From Brevibacillus antibioticus (GTDB lineage: Bacteria; Bacillota; Bacilli; Brevibacillales; Brevibacillaceae), in NCBI RefSeq assembly GCF_005217615.1, contig NZ_SZNK01000001.1, forward strand, positions 5,269,001 through 5,333,000: 64,000 bases of DNA, written 5' to 3'. The position numbers were made by a program, and so were the translations under genes. Under the pieces are notes generated by a model. The model was given only the letters and a program-made list of their open reading frames with translations. It was not told where the DNA came from and made no database searches. Positions 23,966 through 33,712 of the stretch are shown piece after piece; within the stretch, counting starts at the first letter, position 1; each line of letters begins with the position of its first letter.

Positions 23966-25144
23966 ATGAAAACGGTCATTGTAGGGGCAGCGCGTACCCC
24001 TTTTGGTAAGTTAGGTGGGTCTTTGAAAGCGTTATCGGCAGTAGAGCTCGGCTCCATCGTGATCAAGGAAGCGGTAGAGCGCGCTGGCATTTCCGGCGAT
24101 CAGGTGGACGAAGTGATCATGGGTATGGTCTTGCAGGCAGGTGCGGGTCAGGTGCCCTCACGCCAGGCAGCTCGCAAAGCTGATTTGCCGTGGGATGTAG
24201 CGAGTGAGACGATCAACAAAGTATGTGCATCCGGGATGCGTGCAGTGACGATGGGGGACCAGATCATTCGGGCCGGGGACGGAGAAATCATCGTCGCTGG
24301 CGGCATGGAGAGCATGAGCAATGCACCGTATGCATTGCCAGATGCACGCCACGGAATGCGGATGGGAGATGCGACGGTTCGTGATCTCATGATGTACGAC
24401 GGTCTCACATGTCCGTTTCATCAAGTACCGATGGCCGTTCACGGCAGCAATGTAGCGGAAGAGTACGGGATTACAAGAGAAGAGCAGGATGCGTGGGCGC
24501 TGCGGAGCCAGCAGCGAGCCGCACAAGCGATGGAAAAAGGACTTTTTGCCGACGAGCTTGTCTCAGTGTCCATCCCGCAAAGAAAAGGGGAGCCGCTGCA
24601 AGTAACCGTCGATGAAGGACCACGTCCAGATACCACCGAGGAAGGCTTGGCAAAGCTACCACCCGTGTACAAAAAGGACGGAACAATCACGGCAGGCAAT
24701 GCACCGGGAATCAACGACGGAGCAGCAGCGATGGTGCTGATGTCAGACGCGAAAGCACAAGAGCTGGGCATCAAGCCGCTTGCGACGATACTGGGACACA
24801 CTGCGGTTGGCGCAGAGGCTCCTTATATCGCGACAACTCCGGGACTTGCGATCAACAAGCTCTTGGAAAAGACGGGAGTTTCCCTATCTGAAATCGATTT
24901 GTTCGAGGTAAATGAAGCCTTCGCTGCTGTCATTTTGACCAGTGGCAAAATCGTTGGCTGGGACGCAGAAAAAGTGAATGTAAACGGGGGGGCGATTGCA
25001 TTCGGACACCCGATTGGTGCGAGTGGTGCTCGGATCATTATGCATCTCGCTTATGAGTTGAAAAGACGAGGCGGCGGCTTAGGGGTTGCAGCAATTTGCA
25101 GTGGTGCGGCACAGGGTGACGCCATCTTGATTAAAGTAGAGTAA
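23966..25144 (+). CDS. Acetyl-CoA C-acetyltransferase (thiolase)
   Basis: 392 residues from ATG 23966 ([18 protein letters not shown]) behind GGAGGGC; the 36 upstream in-frame codons are leader. It cleaves or condenses acetoacetyl-CoA/3-ketoacyl-CoA with CoA. The nucleophilic cysteine is in [11 protein letters not shown], the GHP motif in [13 protein letters not shown] and the second cysteine in [11 protein letters not shown]. It opens an operon with 3-hydroxybutyryl-CoA dehydrogenase and two acyl-CoA dehydrogenases, with gaps of 15-38 bp. Together these cover all beta-oxidation steps except hydration. The same block resembles mmgABC/acdA of Bacillus. Confidence 0.93.
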   Translation: MKTVIVGAARTPFGKLGGSLKALSAVELGSIVIKEAVERAGISGDQVDEVIMGMVLQAGAGQVPSRQAARKADLPWDVASETINKVCASGMRAVTMGDQIIRAGDGEIIVAGGMESMSNAPYALPDARHGMRMGDATVRDLMMYDGLTCPFHQVPMAVHGSNVAEEYGITREEQDAWALRSQQRAAQAMEKGLFADELVSVSIPQRKGEPLQVTVDEGPRPDTTEEGLAKLPPVYKKDGTITAGNAPGINDGAAAMVLMSDAKAQELGIKPLATILGHTAVGAEAPYIATTPGLAINKLLEKTGVSLSEIDLFEVNEAFAAVILTSGKIVGWDAEKVNVNGGAIAFGHPIGASGARIIMHLAYELKRRGGGLGVAAICSGAAQGDAILIKVE

Positions 25145-25159
25145 GGGAGGCCTTTTTGC

Positions 25160-26011
25160 ATGAACGTACAAACGATTATGGTCATCGGGGCAGGACAGAT
25201 GGGCAGCGGGATTGCCCAAGTAGCGGCGCAGGCTGGCTTTCGCGTTTTTCTGAACGACGTCCAGCAAGCATTTGTAGAGCGCGGTCTGGCCACGATTACG
25301 AAAAACTTGTCGCGCAACGTGGAAAAAGGCAAGCTCAGCGAAGCGGAAAAGGAAGCGATTCTCGGCCGTTTGACACTGTCTACTGATCTGGCAGATGCGT
25401 CTGAAGCAGATTTTGTGGTAGAAGCGGTGACGGAAAACATGGCGGTCAAAACGCAAATCTTTTCCAAGCTAGACGAGGTATGTCCGCGGCATACGGTGCT
25501 CGCGAGCAATACATCCTCGCTGCCGATTACTGAGATTGCGGCAGTTACAAAGCGGCCGGAAAAAGTAATCGGGATGCATTTCATGAACCCCGTTCCGGTG
25601 ATGAAGCTGGTTGAGATCATCCGCGGGCTGCAAACGTCCGATGAGGTCTATCAGCTGACAGAAGATTTGTCCAAACAAATGAGCAAGGTACCCGTGAGCG
25701 TCAACGATTTCCCTGGTTTTGTGTCCAATCGGGTATTGATGCCAATGTTGAATGAAGCGATTTATTGCGTGTACGAAGGAGTTGCAACACCGGAAGCGAT
25801 CGATGAAGTGATGAAGCTGGGCATGAACCATCCGATGGGGCCGCTTCAACTGGCTGATTTCATCGGGCTGGACACTTGCCTCTACATTATGGAAGTACTG
25901 CACGAAGGGTTCGGTGATTCGAAATACCGCCCATGCCCATTGCTGCGCAAGTACGTAAAAGCAGGATGGCTAGGCAAAAAATCCGGTCGTGGTTTCTACG
26001 TGTACAACTAG
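25160..26011 (+). CDS. 3-hydroxybutyryl-CoA dehydrogenase
   Basis: 283 residues; ATG 25160 follows GGGAGGC. It oxidises 3-hydroxyacyl-CoA to 3-ketoacyl-CoA with NAD+. The Rossmann motif is [19 protein letters not shown]. The catalytic region has [15 protein letters not shown], and the C-terminal helical domain has [16 protein letters not shown] and ends GRGFYVYN. It has the family's usual length. It lies 15 bp after the thiolase gene; a separate enoyl-CoA hydratase is not seen in this operon. Confidence 0.94.
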   Translation: MNVQTIMVIGAGQMGSGIAQVAAQAGFRVFLNDVQQAFVERGLATITKNLSRNVEKGKLSEAEKEAILGRLTLSTDLADASEADFVVEAVTENMAVKTQIFSKLDEVCPRHTVLASNTSSLPITEIAAVTKRPEKVIGMHFMNPVPVMKLVEIIRGLQTSDEVYQLTEDLSKQMSKVPVSVNDFPGFVSNRVLMPMLNEAIYCVYEGVATPEAIDEVMKLGMNHPMGPLQLADFIGLDTCLYIMEVLHEGFGDSKYRPCPLLRKYVKAGWLGKKSGRGFYVYN

Positions 26012-26041
26012 CCGAAGATTTCGCAGAAAGGTAGGACGGAC

Positions 26042-27184
26042 ATGGATTTCCGATTGAACGAAGAGCAAGAGATGATGCGCCGCATGGTGCGAGACTTTGC
26101 CCAGAAAGAGATCGCACCTTTCGTCCCAGTGATGGAAGAGACGGACCAGTTCCCGCGTCAGATCCTCAAAAAGATGGGCGAAATGGGGCTCATGGGCATA
26201 CCGATCGCCGAAGAGTGGGGAGGAGCAGGAGCGGACTTTATTTCCTATATTTTGGCCATTCACGAGATTTCCAAGGTGAGTGCGACTGTAGGCGTCATTT
26301 TGTCCGTGCATACCTCCGTCGGGACGAACCCGATTCTCTACTTTGGTACCGAGGAGCAAAAACGCAAATACGTGACCAAGCTTGCGAGTGGGGAATACCT
26401 CGGGGCTTTTGCCTTGACCGAGCCGCATGCAGGTTCTGATGCGAGCAGTATCCGAACCACAGCCGTGAAAAAAGGCGATGAGTACATCCTGAATGGAAAC
26501 AAGGTGTTCATCACGAACGGCGGGGAGGCAGATACGTATATCGCGTTTGCTGTTACTGACTCGACAAAAGGACCCAAGGGAATATCAGCCTTTATCGTAG
26601 ACAAGGATACACCGGGCTTCACGGTTGGAAAAAAGGAAAAGAAGATGGGACTTCATGGTTCCTATACGACAGAGCTCGTATTCGACAATGCGCGTGTACC
26701 GGCTGCCAACCTGCTGGGGCAGGAAGGGGACGGCTTCTGTATCGCGATGGCGAATCTGGATTCGGGTCGAATCGGGATTGCTGCACAAGCTCTTGGTATT
26801 GCCGAGGCCGCAGTGGAGTACGCGACAGAGTACGCGCGGGAACGCAAGCAGTTCGGACAACCGATTGCCAAGCAACAAGCCATTGCCTTCAAGCTGGCTG
26901 ATATGGCGACGAAAGCAGAAGTTGCCCGATTGCTGGTGTACCGAGCGGCGTGGCTGCGCAGTCAAGGAATCGCTTGTGGGATGGAAGCCTCGATGGCAAA
27001 GCGTTTTGCCACAGACTCCGCAATGGAACTCGCCACAGAAGCCGTGCAAATCTTTGGTGGCTATGGTTACACCAGAGAATATCCGGTCGAGCGTCTATTC
27101 CGGGATGCGAAAGTAACGCAAATCTATGAGGGCACCAACGAAGTTCAACGAATCGTTATCGCCAAGCATTTGCTTGCTGATTAA
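26042..27184 (+). CDS. Acyl-CoA dehydrogenase (first of two)
   Basis: 380 residues; ATG 26042 follows GAAAGGTAGGACG. FAD-dependent alpha,beta-dehydrogenation of an acyl-CoA. The family signatures are present: FALTEPHAGSDASSI, ITNGGEADTYIAFAV, RKQFGQPIAKQQAI and the C-terminal [20 protein letters not shown]. The likely catalytic glutamate lies in the YEGTNEVQRIVIAKHLL tail. It resembles short/branched-chain enzymes such as MmgC/AcdA, but chain-length preference is not readable. It is 38 bp upstream of a second, similar enzyme, probably an old duplication. Confidence 0.92.
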   Translation: MDFRLNEEQEMMRRMVRDFAQKEIAPFVPVMEETDQFPRQILKKMGEMGLMGIPIAEEWGGAGADFISYILAIHEISKVSATVGVILSVHTSVGTNPILYFGTEEQKRKYVTKLASGEYLGAFALTEPHAGSDASSIRTTAVKKGDEYILNGNKVFITNGGEADTYIAFAVTDSTKGPKGISAFIVDKDTPGFTVGKKEKKMGLHGSYTTELVFDNARVPAANLLGQEGDGFCIAMANLDSGRIGIAAQALGIAEAAVEYATEYARERKQFGQPIAKQQAIAFKLADMATKAEVARLLVYRAAWLRSQGIACGMEASMAKRFATDSAMELATEAVQIFGGYGYTREYPVERLFRDAKVTQIYEGTNEVQRIVIAKHLLAD

Positions 27185-27222
27185 TAAAGACAGATTGAAA
27201 AGCACATGGGGGAGTGAACCGT

Positions 27223-28365
27223 ATGAATTTCCAACTGACGGAAGAACATGACATGATGCGCAAAATGATTCGCGACTTTGCAGAGAATCAAGTAGCTCCG
27301 ACAGCAGCCGAGCGCGACGAAGAAGAGTGCTTTGATCGTTCCATTTTTGAGCAAATGGCTGAGCTTGGACTGACAGGAATTCCTTGGCCCGAACAATACG
27401 GCGGAGCAGGAGCAGATTACCTGAGCTACGTCCTTGCAGTGGAAGAACTCTCCCGTGTGGATGCCTCCATCGGTGTGACACTGTCCGCACATGTTTCCTT
27501 GGCGAGTTGGCCAATTTACAAATTCGGGACAGAGGAGCAAAAGCAAAAGTTTTTGCGTCCATTAGCAGAAGGCAAGAAGATGGGTGCGTACTGTTTGACC
27601 GAGGCGGGATCTGGCTCTGACTCTGCGGGAATGCGCACGACAGCCGTACGCGATGGCGATCACTACATTTTAAATGGAACCAAAATTTTCATTACCAATG
27701 CGGGCGAAGCCGAAATCTACATCGTATTCGCGGTCACCCAACCAGAGTTGAACCATAAAGGCATCACGGCTTTCATCGTTGAAAAAGGCATGGACGGCTT
27801 CACGATGGGGAAAAAGGAGAAAAAGCTAGGTATCCGTTCCTCGCCAACACTTGCGGTCAATTTTGAAGATGTGCGCGTGCCGGTAGAAAATAGGCTGGGC
27901 GAAGAAGGGCAAGGCTTCAAGATCGCGATGATGACGTTGGACGGTGGAAGAAACGGTATCGCCGCTCAAGCATTGGGCATTGCACAAGGTGCGTACGAGC
28001 ATGCGCGAAACTATGCCAAAGAACGCAGTCAGTTCGGCAAACCAATTGCTTCCTTGCAGGCTATCCAGTTCAAGCTGGCAGATATGGCTACCAAGATCGA
28101 GGCTTCCCGTTTGCTCACTTACCAAGCAGCATGGTTGGAGGATCAAGGTCTACCATATGGCAAAGCATCTGCGATGTCCAAAGTATTTGCAGGAGATACA
28201 GCAATGGAAGTAACAACCGAGGCTGTTCAAGTTTTCGGGGGTTACGGCTACACGCGGGAGTATCCTGTGGAGCGCTTCATGCGTGATGCCAAAATTACAC
28301 AAATCTATGAAGGAACCAATGAAATCCAACGTGTCGTGATCAGCAATTTCCTGCTAAAAGAGTAG
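27223..28365 (+). CDS. Acyl-CoA dehydrogenase (second, AcdA-like)
   Basis: 380 residues from ATG 27223 ([20 protein letters not shown]) with GGGGGAG upstream. Signatures are [65 protein letters not shown] and a [17 protein letters not shown] tail. It closely resembles B. subtilis AcdA, which also neighbours fadF and rpoE. The distinct [10 protein letters not shown] motif compared with the first copy suggests a different acyl substrate. It ends the thiolase operon; the TetR gene with its own promoter follows. Confidence 0.92.
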   Translation: MNFQLTEEHDMMRKMIRDFAENQVAPTAAERDEEECFDRSIFEQMAELGLTGIPWPEQYGGAGADYLSYVLAVEELSRVDASIGVTLSAHVSLASWPIYKFGTEEQKQKFLRPLAEGKKMGAYCLTEAGSGSDSAGMRTTAVRDGDHYILNGTKIFITNAGEAEIYIVFAVTQPELNHKGITAFIVEKGMDGFTMGKKEKKLGIRSSPTLAVNFEDVRVPVENRLGEEGQGFKIAMMTLDGGRNGIAAQALGIAQGAYEHARNYAKERSQFGKPIASLQAIQFKLADMATKIEASRLLTYQAAWLEDQGLPYGKASAMSKVFAGDTAMEVTTEAVQVFGGYGYTREYPVERFMRDAKITQIYEGTNEIQRVVISNFLLKE

Positions 28366-28413
28366 GAAGCTGTCCCGTCTTCCAACACGATTACACACAT
28401 AGAAAAGAAAAGT

Positions 28414-28442
28414 TTGGCTTTGTGCTCTTACTCGCGTATAAT
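28414..28442 (+). promoter_or_regulatory. Sigma-A promoter of the tetR gene
   Basis: TTGGCT (28414-28419), 17-bp spacer, perfect TATAAT (28437-28442). Confidence 0.7.
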
Positions 28443-28497
28443 GGTCTGCGAATGATACAAAAGTAGAGTGTTTGCGCCTTCTTTTCTATGGGGCGTC

Positions 28498-28513
28498 TGA
28501 CCAAACGCTCAGT
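28498..28513. promoter_or_regulatory. TetR-type operator (site C) in the tetR leader
   Basis: TGACCAAACGCTCAGT matches the TGAnCGnnCGnTCA pattern with one mismatch and shares CGCTCAGT with site A. It lies about 50 bp downstream of the predicted start of transcription, fitting autorepression. Confidence 0.65.
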
Positions 28514-28536
28514 CGGTTGGAAAGGTGGATTTTGGA

Positions 28537-29169
28537 GTGTCTGACAAGAGAAAAACGATACCGTCCCTGGTAAAGGACCCAAAACTGATCGAGAGAAGGC
28601 GAGAGCAGATTATTGAGGCTGCCGTTCATCTCTTCATTAATAAAGGTTTTCATAAAACGACGACAAGGGAGATTGCCCGGGCGTCTGGATTTAGTATTGG
28701 TACGTTGTACGAGTATATCGAGTCAAAGGAAGACGTGCTTTATCTTGTTTGCGATGCCATTCATGCGGAGATGGAGACGCGCTTGCGTGAAGCGATCAAC
28801 TTCAACGGAACTGGCTTGAAAACATTAAAGATAGCACTAAAGAGCCTGATCCGCGTGATGGATCAGATGAGCGACCGCGTTTTGCTTATTTATCAGGAAG
28901 CCAAATCATTGCCAAAAGAAACACTCCGCTACGTGTTGGGGCGTGAAGAAGCCATTTCGCATATTTTCGTGGAAATCCTGGAAAAAGGCATTGCCGACGG
29001 TTCGCTGCGCATTGACGAAAAGAACGTCAAGCTGATGGCGGACAATATCATGGTGTTGGGCGAAATGTGGGTCTTCCGCCGCTGGGCATTGAAAAAGCAC
29101 TATACCATTGAGGAGTACACAGAGAAGCAAATTGCCCTGTTGCTTCGCGAAATCAGTGTCTCCGATTAA
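28537..29169 (+). CDS. TetR/AcrR family transcriptional repressor of the acyl-CoA genes
   Basis: 210 residues from GTG 28537 with AAAGGTGGA 7 nt upstream; GTG 28525 is the alternative. The N-terminal TetR DNA-binding domain is clear (IIEAAVHLFINKGFHKTTTR, EIARASGFSIGTLYEYIESK). The helical C-terminal ligand domain contains an acyl-CoA-sensor-like stretch (MDQMSDRVLLIYQEAKSLPK). It lies between the acyl-CoA dehydrogenases and icmF. The shared palindromes before fadF, thiolase and itself suggest an acyl-CoA-responsive regulator of this locus. It is not the same protein as B. subtilis FadR as I recall it. Confidence 0.9.
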   Translation: MSDKRKTIPSLVKDPKLIERRREQIIEAAVHLFINKGFHKTTTREIARASGFSIGTLYEYIESKEDVLYLVCDAIHAEMETRLREAINFNGTGLKTLKIALKSLIRVMDQMSDRVLLIYQEAKSLPKETLRYVLGREEAISHIFVEILEKGIADGSLRIDEKNVKLMADNIMVLGEMWVFRRWALKKHYTIEEYTEKQIALLLREISVSD

Positions 29170-29190
29170 GAAGAGAGTTTAAAAAGTCTG

Positions 29191-29256
29191 GGAAACATAG
29201 AGTGCCAAGCATACCTCGCGTCTACCGCGCTTTGATCTGCTTGGCCCTGTTTTTCC
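29191..29256 (+). promoter_or_regulatory. Long imperfect stem-loop in the tetR-icmF gap
   Basis: Nested pairings: GGAAACA (29191) with TGTTTTTCC (to 29256), CCAAGCA (29205-29211) with TGCTTGG (29238-29244), and CGCG (29217-29220) with CGCG (29226-29229). It may be a terminator for tetR or part of an icmF leader switch, because its 3' end overlaps the left arm of the ribosome-binding-site hairpin at 29256. Confidence 0.5.
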
Positions 29257-29280
29257 TCCTTTTTAAACTTATAAAAGGAG
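29256..29280 (+). promoter_or_regulatory. Hairpin sequestering the icmF ribosome binding site
   Basis: CTCCTTTT (29256-29263) pairs perfectly with AAAAGGAG (29273-29280) around a 9-nt loop. The right arm is the Shine-Dalgarno of icmF, 9 nt before its ATG at 29290. Confidence 0.6.
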
Positions 29281-29289
29281 AGTGGAACG

Positions 29290-32200
29290 ATGGAAACAGA
29301 AGTGTATCGTCCGCAAAACAAGGTTCGCTTTGTGACCGCAGCCAGTCTGTATGATGGTCATGACGCCTCGATTAATATCATGCGCCGTATTTTACAATCG
29401 TCGGGAGTAGAAGTGATCCATCTGGGACACAACCGCTCTGTTGACGATATTGTAACAGCCGCTGTCCAGGAGGATGTGCAAGGGATTGCCATCAGTTCCT
29501 ACCAAGGCGGTCATGTGGAGTATTTCAAATACGTAATTGATCTATTACGCGAGCGGGGAGCAGAGCATATCCGTGTTTTTGGCGGCGGTGGTGGTGTTAT
29601 CGTTCCACGCGAGATTCGGGAATTAGAAGAGTACGGAGTCTGTAAAATTTATTCGCCAGATGATGGCAGACGATTGGGCTTGCAGGGCATGATCAATGAC
29701 ATGATCAGACGTAGCGATTTTCCAACCGTTAAGCAGCTGGAGGAAGAAGTAGCAGGCTTGCGAGAGCAAAACCATCAGGCGATTGCCCGGCTTATTTCCG
29801 TTGCGGAGTATGCAGTGGACCAGCGTGAATGGACAGAACCGCTCCGTGAAAGTTTAGCGGAAGCTGATTCAGCCATTCCGGTATTAGGGATTACAGGTAC
29901 GGGTGGAGCAGGAAAAAGCTCATTGACTGATGAGCTTGTTCGTCGATTTATTCGCACTTATCCCGAGAAGACGGTTGCGATCTTGTCTGTCGATCCATCC
30001 AAGCAAAAATCAGGGGGAGCATTACTTGGTGACCGCATCCGCATGAATGCCAATTCGACACCGCGCGTTTACATGCGCAGTCTCGCCACCCGCAAATCGG
30101 GCATGGAGCTGTCTGCCGCTTTAAAAGATGCGATTCAAGTAACGCGCTCTGCCCATTTTGATCTGATTATTGTGGAAACGAGCGGGATTGGTCAGGGGGA
30201 TGCGCAGGTCACAGAAGTGTGCGACGTCTCCATGTACGTTATGACTAGTGAATTCGGGGCACCATCTCAGTTGGAAAAGATTGATATGCTCGACTTTGCT
30301 GATGTGATCGCGATTAACAAATTTGAGCGCAAAGGCTCAGAGGACGCTCTTCGTGAGGTTCGCAAGCAATATCGACGCAATCATCAGCTTTTTGAGCTGC
30401 CGGATGAGAAGGTTCCTGTGTATGGTACGATTGCGAGCCAGTTTAACGATCCGGGAACGAATGTGTTGTTTGCTGCCTTGATGCATCGAATTGTAGAAAA
30501 GACTGACGTTGACTGGTCTGTGGAGCATTTGGATACAACTCCTGTAAAGATTCATAAAACTTCGTTGATTCCGACAGAGAGAATCAATTATTTGCAGGAC
30601 ATTGCCAACACCGTTCGCCAATACCGTGTCTATGCCGAAGAGCAGTCGTTGATTGCCCGCAAGTTGTTCCAGTTGCAGGGCGCAAAGGAGACAGTTATTG
30701 CCTCGGGAGATTCGGCGGCTGCCGAGCTAGCAACGGTCCTCGATAAACAAATCGTTCTCTTTGAAGAAAAATTGCATCCGGAGTGCAGACGTATTCTTGA
30801 AAATTGGCCGAAGCTCAAGGAAGCATATCGGAAGGATCAATTCGTCACGAAAATTCGCGACAAGGAATTGGTTACCAAGCTGTTCAGCGAATCGTTGTCG
30901 GGTACGCGCATTTCAAAAGTAGCCGTCCCTGATTACGAGGATTGGGGCGAAATTTTAAAGTGGTCGTTAAAAGAAAATGTCCCAGGTGAATTCCCGTATA
31001 CCGCAGGAGTATTTCCGTTTAAACGCGAGGGAGAAGATCCCAAGCGACAATTTGCAGGCGAAGGTACTCCAGAGCGGACGAACAGACGCTTTCACTTCCT
31101 GTCTCAAAATGATGAAGCGAAGCGACTCAGTACCGCTTTTGACTCGGTTACGCTGTATGGTGAGGACCCTGACTACCGCCCGGACATTTACGGAAAAATC
31201 GGTACGAGTGGGGTCAGCATTTGTACCTTGGATGACATGAAAAAGCTATACGCTGGCTTTGACCTTTGTGCACCTAGCACCTCTGTGTCCATGACAATCA
31301 ACGGTCCTGCCCCCATGATTTTGGCCATGTTCATGAATACGGCAATCGAGCAGCAGCTGGATGCTTTTGCCCAAAAAGAAGGGCGTCAGCCTACCGAGGA
31401 CGAAGCGAAGCAAATCAGAGCGTACACGCTGTCGACTGTTCGCGGAACCGTTCAGGCGGATATTTTGAAAGAGGATCAGGGGCAAAACACGTGTATCTTC
31501 TCGACAGAATTTGCCTTGCGGATGATGGGGGATATCCAGCAGTATTTTATCGACCAGAAAGTGCGGAACTACTACTCTGTGTCCATTTCGGGCTATCATA
31601 TAGCGGAGGCGGGGGCGAATCCGATTACGCAGCTTGCGTTTACGCTGTCTAATGGATTTACCTATGTCGAGTACTATTTAAGCCGCGGCATGAACATCGA
31701 TGACTTTGCGCCGAACCTGTCCTTCTTCTTCTCCAATGGTCTCGATCCGGAATACACCGTAATTGGACGGGTGGCTCGCCGGATTTGGGCAACCGTGATG
31801 AAAAATCGTTATAGTGCAAATGACCGCAGCCAAAAGCTGAAGTACCACATCCAGACGTCCGGCCGTTCCTTGCACGCGCAGGAGATGGATTTCAACGATA
31901 TCAGAACGACCTTGCAGGCCTTGATTGCCATTTACGACAACTGTAATTCTCTCCATACGAATGCATACGACGAAGCGATTACAACCCCGACAGAGAACTC
32001 TGTGCGCCGTGCGATGGCGATTCAGATGATCATCAACAAGGAAATGGGACTCGCGAAAAATGAGAACCCGCTTCAAGGGGCATTCATCATCGATGAGCTG
32101 ACAGATCTGGTAGAAGAGGCAGTTATGCAAGAGTTTGAGCGGATCAGTTCTCGCGGAGGCGTGCTGGGTGCGATGGAGACTCAATACCAGCGCGGCAAAA

Positions 32201-32541
32201 TTCAAGACGAGTCCATGTATTACGAAATGAAAAAGCATACGGGCGAGCTGCCAATTATTGGGGTAAACACGTTTATTAATCTGAATGCATCTGAGGACGA
32301 TTACGAGATCGAATTGGCTCGCGCAACCGAAGAGGAAAAAGAACAGCAAATCATTAATCTGCGGGCATTCCAGGAGCGCCACAAGGATGTGTCTGCGGCT
32401 GCACTGCGGCGTCTGCAAGAAGTGGCAATGGCGGGAGAGAACATCTTTGCCGAGCTGATGGAGACGGTCAAAGTAGCATCGCTTGGACAAATCAGTGGTG
32501 CCTTGTATGAAGTGGGCGGGCAATACCGCAGAAATATGTAG
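29290..32541 (+). CDS. icmF: Fused isobutyryl-CoA mutase (IcmF)
   Basis: 1083 residues; ATG 29290 follows AAAAGGAG. The order of domains is B12-binding (about 12-150, axial His24 in YDGHDASI), MeaB-like G-protein chaperone (about 190-420, P-loop GTGGAGKSS near 203-211), then linker and the (beta/alpha)8 mutase domain (about 560-1083, [30 protein letters not shown], and [13 protein letters not shown]). This three-part fusion is the IcmF layout. The enzyme interconverts isobutyryl-CoA and n-butyryl-CoA using adenosylcobalamin, and some members also handle isovaleryl/pivalyl-CoA. Together with the acyl-CoA dehydrogenases, hydroxyacyl-CoA dehydrogenase and thiolase nearby it would feed branched-chain acyl-CoA into beta-oxidation. 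Its translation may be controlled by leader hairpins. Confidence 0.95.
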   Translation: METEVYRPQNKVRFVTAASLYDGHDASINIMRRILQSSGVEVIHLGHNRSVDDIVTAAVQEDVQGIAISSYQGGHVEYFKYVIDLLRERGAEHIRVFGGGGGVIVPREIRELEEYGVCKIYSPDDGRRLGLQGMINDMIRRSDFPTVKQLEEEVAGLREQNHQAIARLISVAEYAVDQREWTEPLRESLAEADSAIPVLGITGTGGAGKSSLTDELVRRFIRTYPEKTVAILSVDPSKQKSGGALLGDRIRMNANSTPRVYMRSLATRKSGMELSAALKDAIQVTRSAHFDLIIVETSGIGQGDAQVTEVCDVSMYVMTSEFGAPSQLEKIDMLDFADVIAINKFERKGSEDALREVRKQYRRNHQLFELPDEKVPVYGTIASQFNDPGTNVLFAALMHRIVEKTDVDWSVEHLDTTPVKIHKTSLIPTERINYLQDIANTVRQYRVYAEEQSLIARKLFQLQGAKETVIASGDSAAAELATVLDKQIVLFEEKLHPECRRILENWPKLKEAYRKDQFVTKIRDKELVTKLFSESLSGTRISKVAVPDYEDWGEILKWSLKENVPGEFPYTAGVFPFKREGEDPKRQFAGEGTPERTNRRFHFLSQNDEAKRLSTAFDSVTLYGEDPDYRPDIYGKIGTSGVSICTLDDMKKLYAGFDLCAPSTSVSMTINGPAPMILAMFMNTAIEQQLDAFAQKEGRQPTEDEAKQIRAYTLSTVRGTVQADILKEDQGQNTCIFSTEFALRMMGDIQQYFIDQKVRNYYSVSISGYHIAEAGANPITQLAFTLSNGFTYVEYYLSRGMNIDDFAPNLSFFFSNGLDPEYTVIGRVARRIWATVMKNRYSANDRSQKLKYHIQTSGRSLHAQEMDFNDIRTTLQALIAIYDNCNSLHTNAYDEAITTPTENSVRRAMAIQMIINKEMGLAKNENPLQGAFIIDELTDLVEEAVMQEFERISSRGGVLGAMETQYQRGKIQDESMYYEMKKHTGELPIIGVNTFINLNASEDDYEIELARATEEEKEQQIINLRAFQERHKDVSAAALRRLQEVAMAGENIFAELMETVKVASLGQISGALYEVGGQYRRNM

Positions 32542-32593
32542 CAACAGAGTCATTAGCTTAAAAGAAATCCTAGGGTACGTGGAAAGATTCGAA

Positions 32594-32639
32594 AATCACA
32601 CAAGGACCACTTCTTTGTTACGAAGTGGTCCTTGTGATT
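32594..32639. terminator. Strong hairpin terminator after icmF, convergent with the minus-strand gene
   Basis: AATCAC-AC-AAGGACCACTTC pairs with GAAGTGGTCCTTGTGATT (32622-32639): 18 bp with one 2-nt bulge. There is little T run on the plus strand and a short one (TGATTTTC) on the minus strand. Confidence 0.75.
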
Positions 32640-32643
32640 GGAT

Positions 32644-33261
32644 TTATGGAGAAGCAACCATGACATTTAAAAAGTATTCTTGAATGGTAGAGGTAATCTC
32701 TCCATTTTTTGATACCATTTTTAATTCTAGTTCTTTTTCTGATAAATGGGAGCGTTCTAGCGAAACAGGTTGAGCCTGAAACGTCGTCACTTGAATAAAA
32801 AAGCCATCTGCTGTAAAGCTGTTACTATATAGACGTGGGAATGTCATTTCGGTACCGAGTCTCTTGTTAGTTGTATTGTCGATCCTGTTCACACTAGCAT
32901 AATGCTTCCCTGATATCCATGGCTGATAATAAAATCCAACCTTTGTCATGAAACCTTCATCAACAATGAATATTTCTTTTGTTGTTCCTTTTGATAAGTC
33001 ATCGTCAATCGCATCAACTTTGTTCTTCGACCATTTCATATCTGGATTACCTGGATAAACAGTGTAATGCTGAGCGGTTGGTATGATTGTTTTGTATTTC
33101 TTGGATAAATGCTCCATAACATTGTTAACTTCGGATACGAATTGATCGTATGGTAATTTCTTGTCCGATTCATTTCCAAGGACGAGCGGCCCAATCTGCC
33201 AAAATAATAGAAGTGCGGCAATAACTATACCGCATTTAATAAGATACTTGGTGATTTTCAT
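32644..33261 (-). CDS. Membrane-anchored or secreted protein of unknown function
   Basis: 205 residues. The start at 33261 (MKITKYLIKCGIVIAALLLF) follows AAAGGAA; an ATG 7 codons further upstream overlaps that site. One N-terminal membrane segment or signal peptide is followed by a ~180-residue outside region (DQFVSEVNNVMEHLSKKYKT, VDAIDDDLSKGTTKEIFIVD, FFIQVTTFQAQPVSLERSHL). No motif is recognised. The gene and its upstream region are clearly more AT-rich than the neighbours and opposite in strand, which suggests it was acquired. Confidence 0.6.
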   Translation of the reverse strand: MKITKYLIKCGIVIAALLLFWQIGPLVLGNESDKKLPYDQFVSEVNNVMEHLSKKYKTIIPTAQHYTVYPGNPDMKWSKNKVDAIDDDLSKGTTKEIFIVDEGFMTKVGFYYQPWISGKHYASVNRIDNTTNKRLGTEMTFPRLYSNSFTADGFFIQVTTFQAQPVSLERSHLSEKELELKMVSKNGEITSTIQEYFLNVMVASP

Positions 33262-33609
33262 AGTATGTATTCCTTTCAACAATAGTTTGAAGAATCAACC
33301 AGGGGAATATTGGAATGTGCTTATCTCATTTTAACAAAAAATACCATTTTTACAATTCGAGGAATGAACATAAAAGTTTTATGTAATAAAAATTTGTATG
33401 TCCGTTCCAAAGGGTTGTTTGCTAGCACTTATCTTAGCCCCCAACTGTTTAACCAGTGGTTGGTATAGGGGTGAGTTGATTATTAAGGAAATTTACGACC
33501 ATTACCTAATAAAAAGAGTCTTGCTTGTTTGAAAGCCTTGCATTTTCGGCTAAAATAAGGAATACTGTATGTTAGCCTTCGTATGTTGTACGTTGTGTAA
33601 TTAGGGATT
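33262..33609. other. AT-rich intergenic region upstream of rpoE
   Basis: It holds no convincing gene. An AT palindrome ACATAAAA-G-TTTTATGT lies at about 33368-33384. A minus-strand frame at 33483-33692 encodes 69 residues without a ribosome binding site. Low G+C suggests foreign or relaxed sequence. Confidence 0.5.
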
Positions 33610-33637
33610 TTGACATCATTTATGAATGACTTATACA
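33610..33637 (+). promoter_or_regulatory. Sigma-A promoter of rpoE
   Basis: Perfect TTGACA (33610-33615), 16-bp spacer, TATACA (33632-33637). Confidence 0.75.
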
Positions 33638-33655
33638 AGCCTGCGTCCCCCGAAC

Positions 33656-33710
33656 AGGGCACCGGGTTAGTATTCAAATCAATCGTTTTCATATGGAAAG
33701 GACGTGCCCT
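33656..33710 (+). promoter_or_regulatory. rpoE leader stem enclosing the ribosome binding site
   Basis: AGGGCAC (33656-33662) pairs with GTGCCCT (33704-33710), placing GGAAAGGA (33695-33702) in the loop just before GTG 33713. CGTCC (33644-33648) could alternatively pair with GGACG (33700-33704), covering the Shine-Dalgarno. Confidence 0.4.
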
Positions 33711-33712
33711 GA

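Noticed and set aside
29170..29289. Cobalamin riboswitch before icmF
   Set aside because: No B12-box-like conserved core is visible; only stem-loops are supported.
33483..33692. 69-residue minus-strand gene upstream of rpoE
   Set aside because: No ribosome binding site and it overlaps the rpoE promoter and leader; kept only as a finding about conserved DNA.
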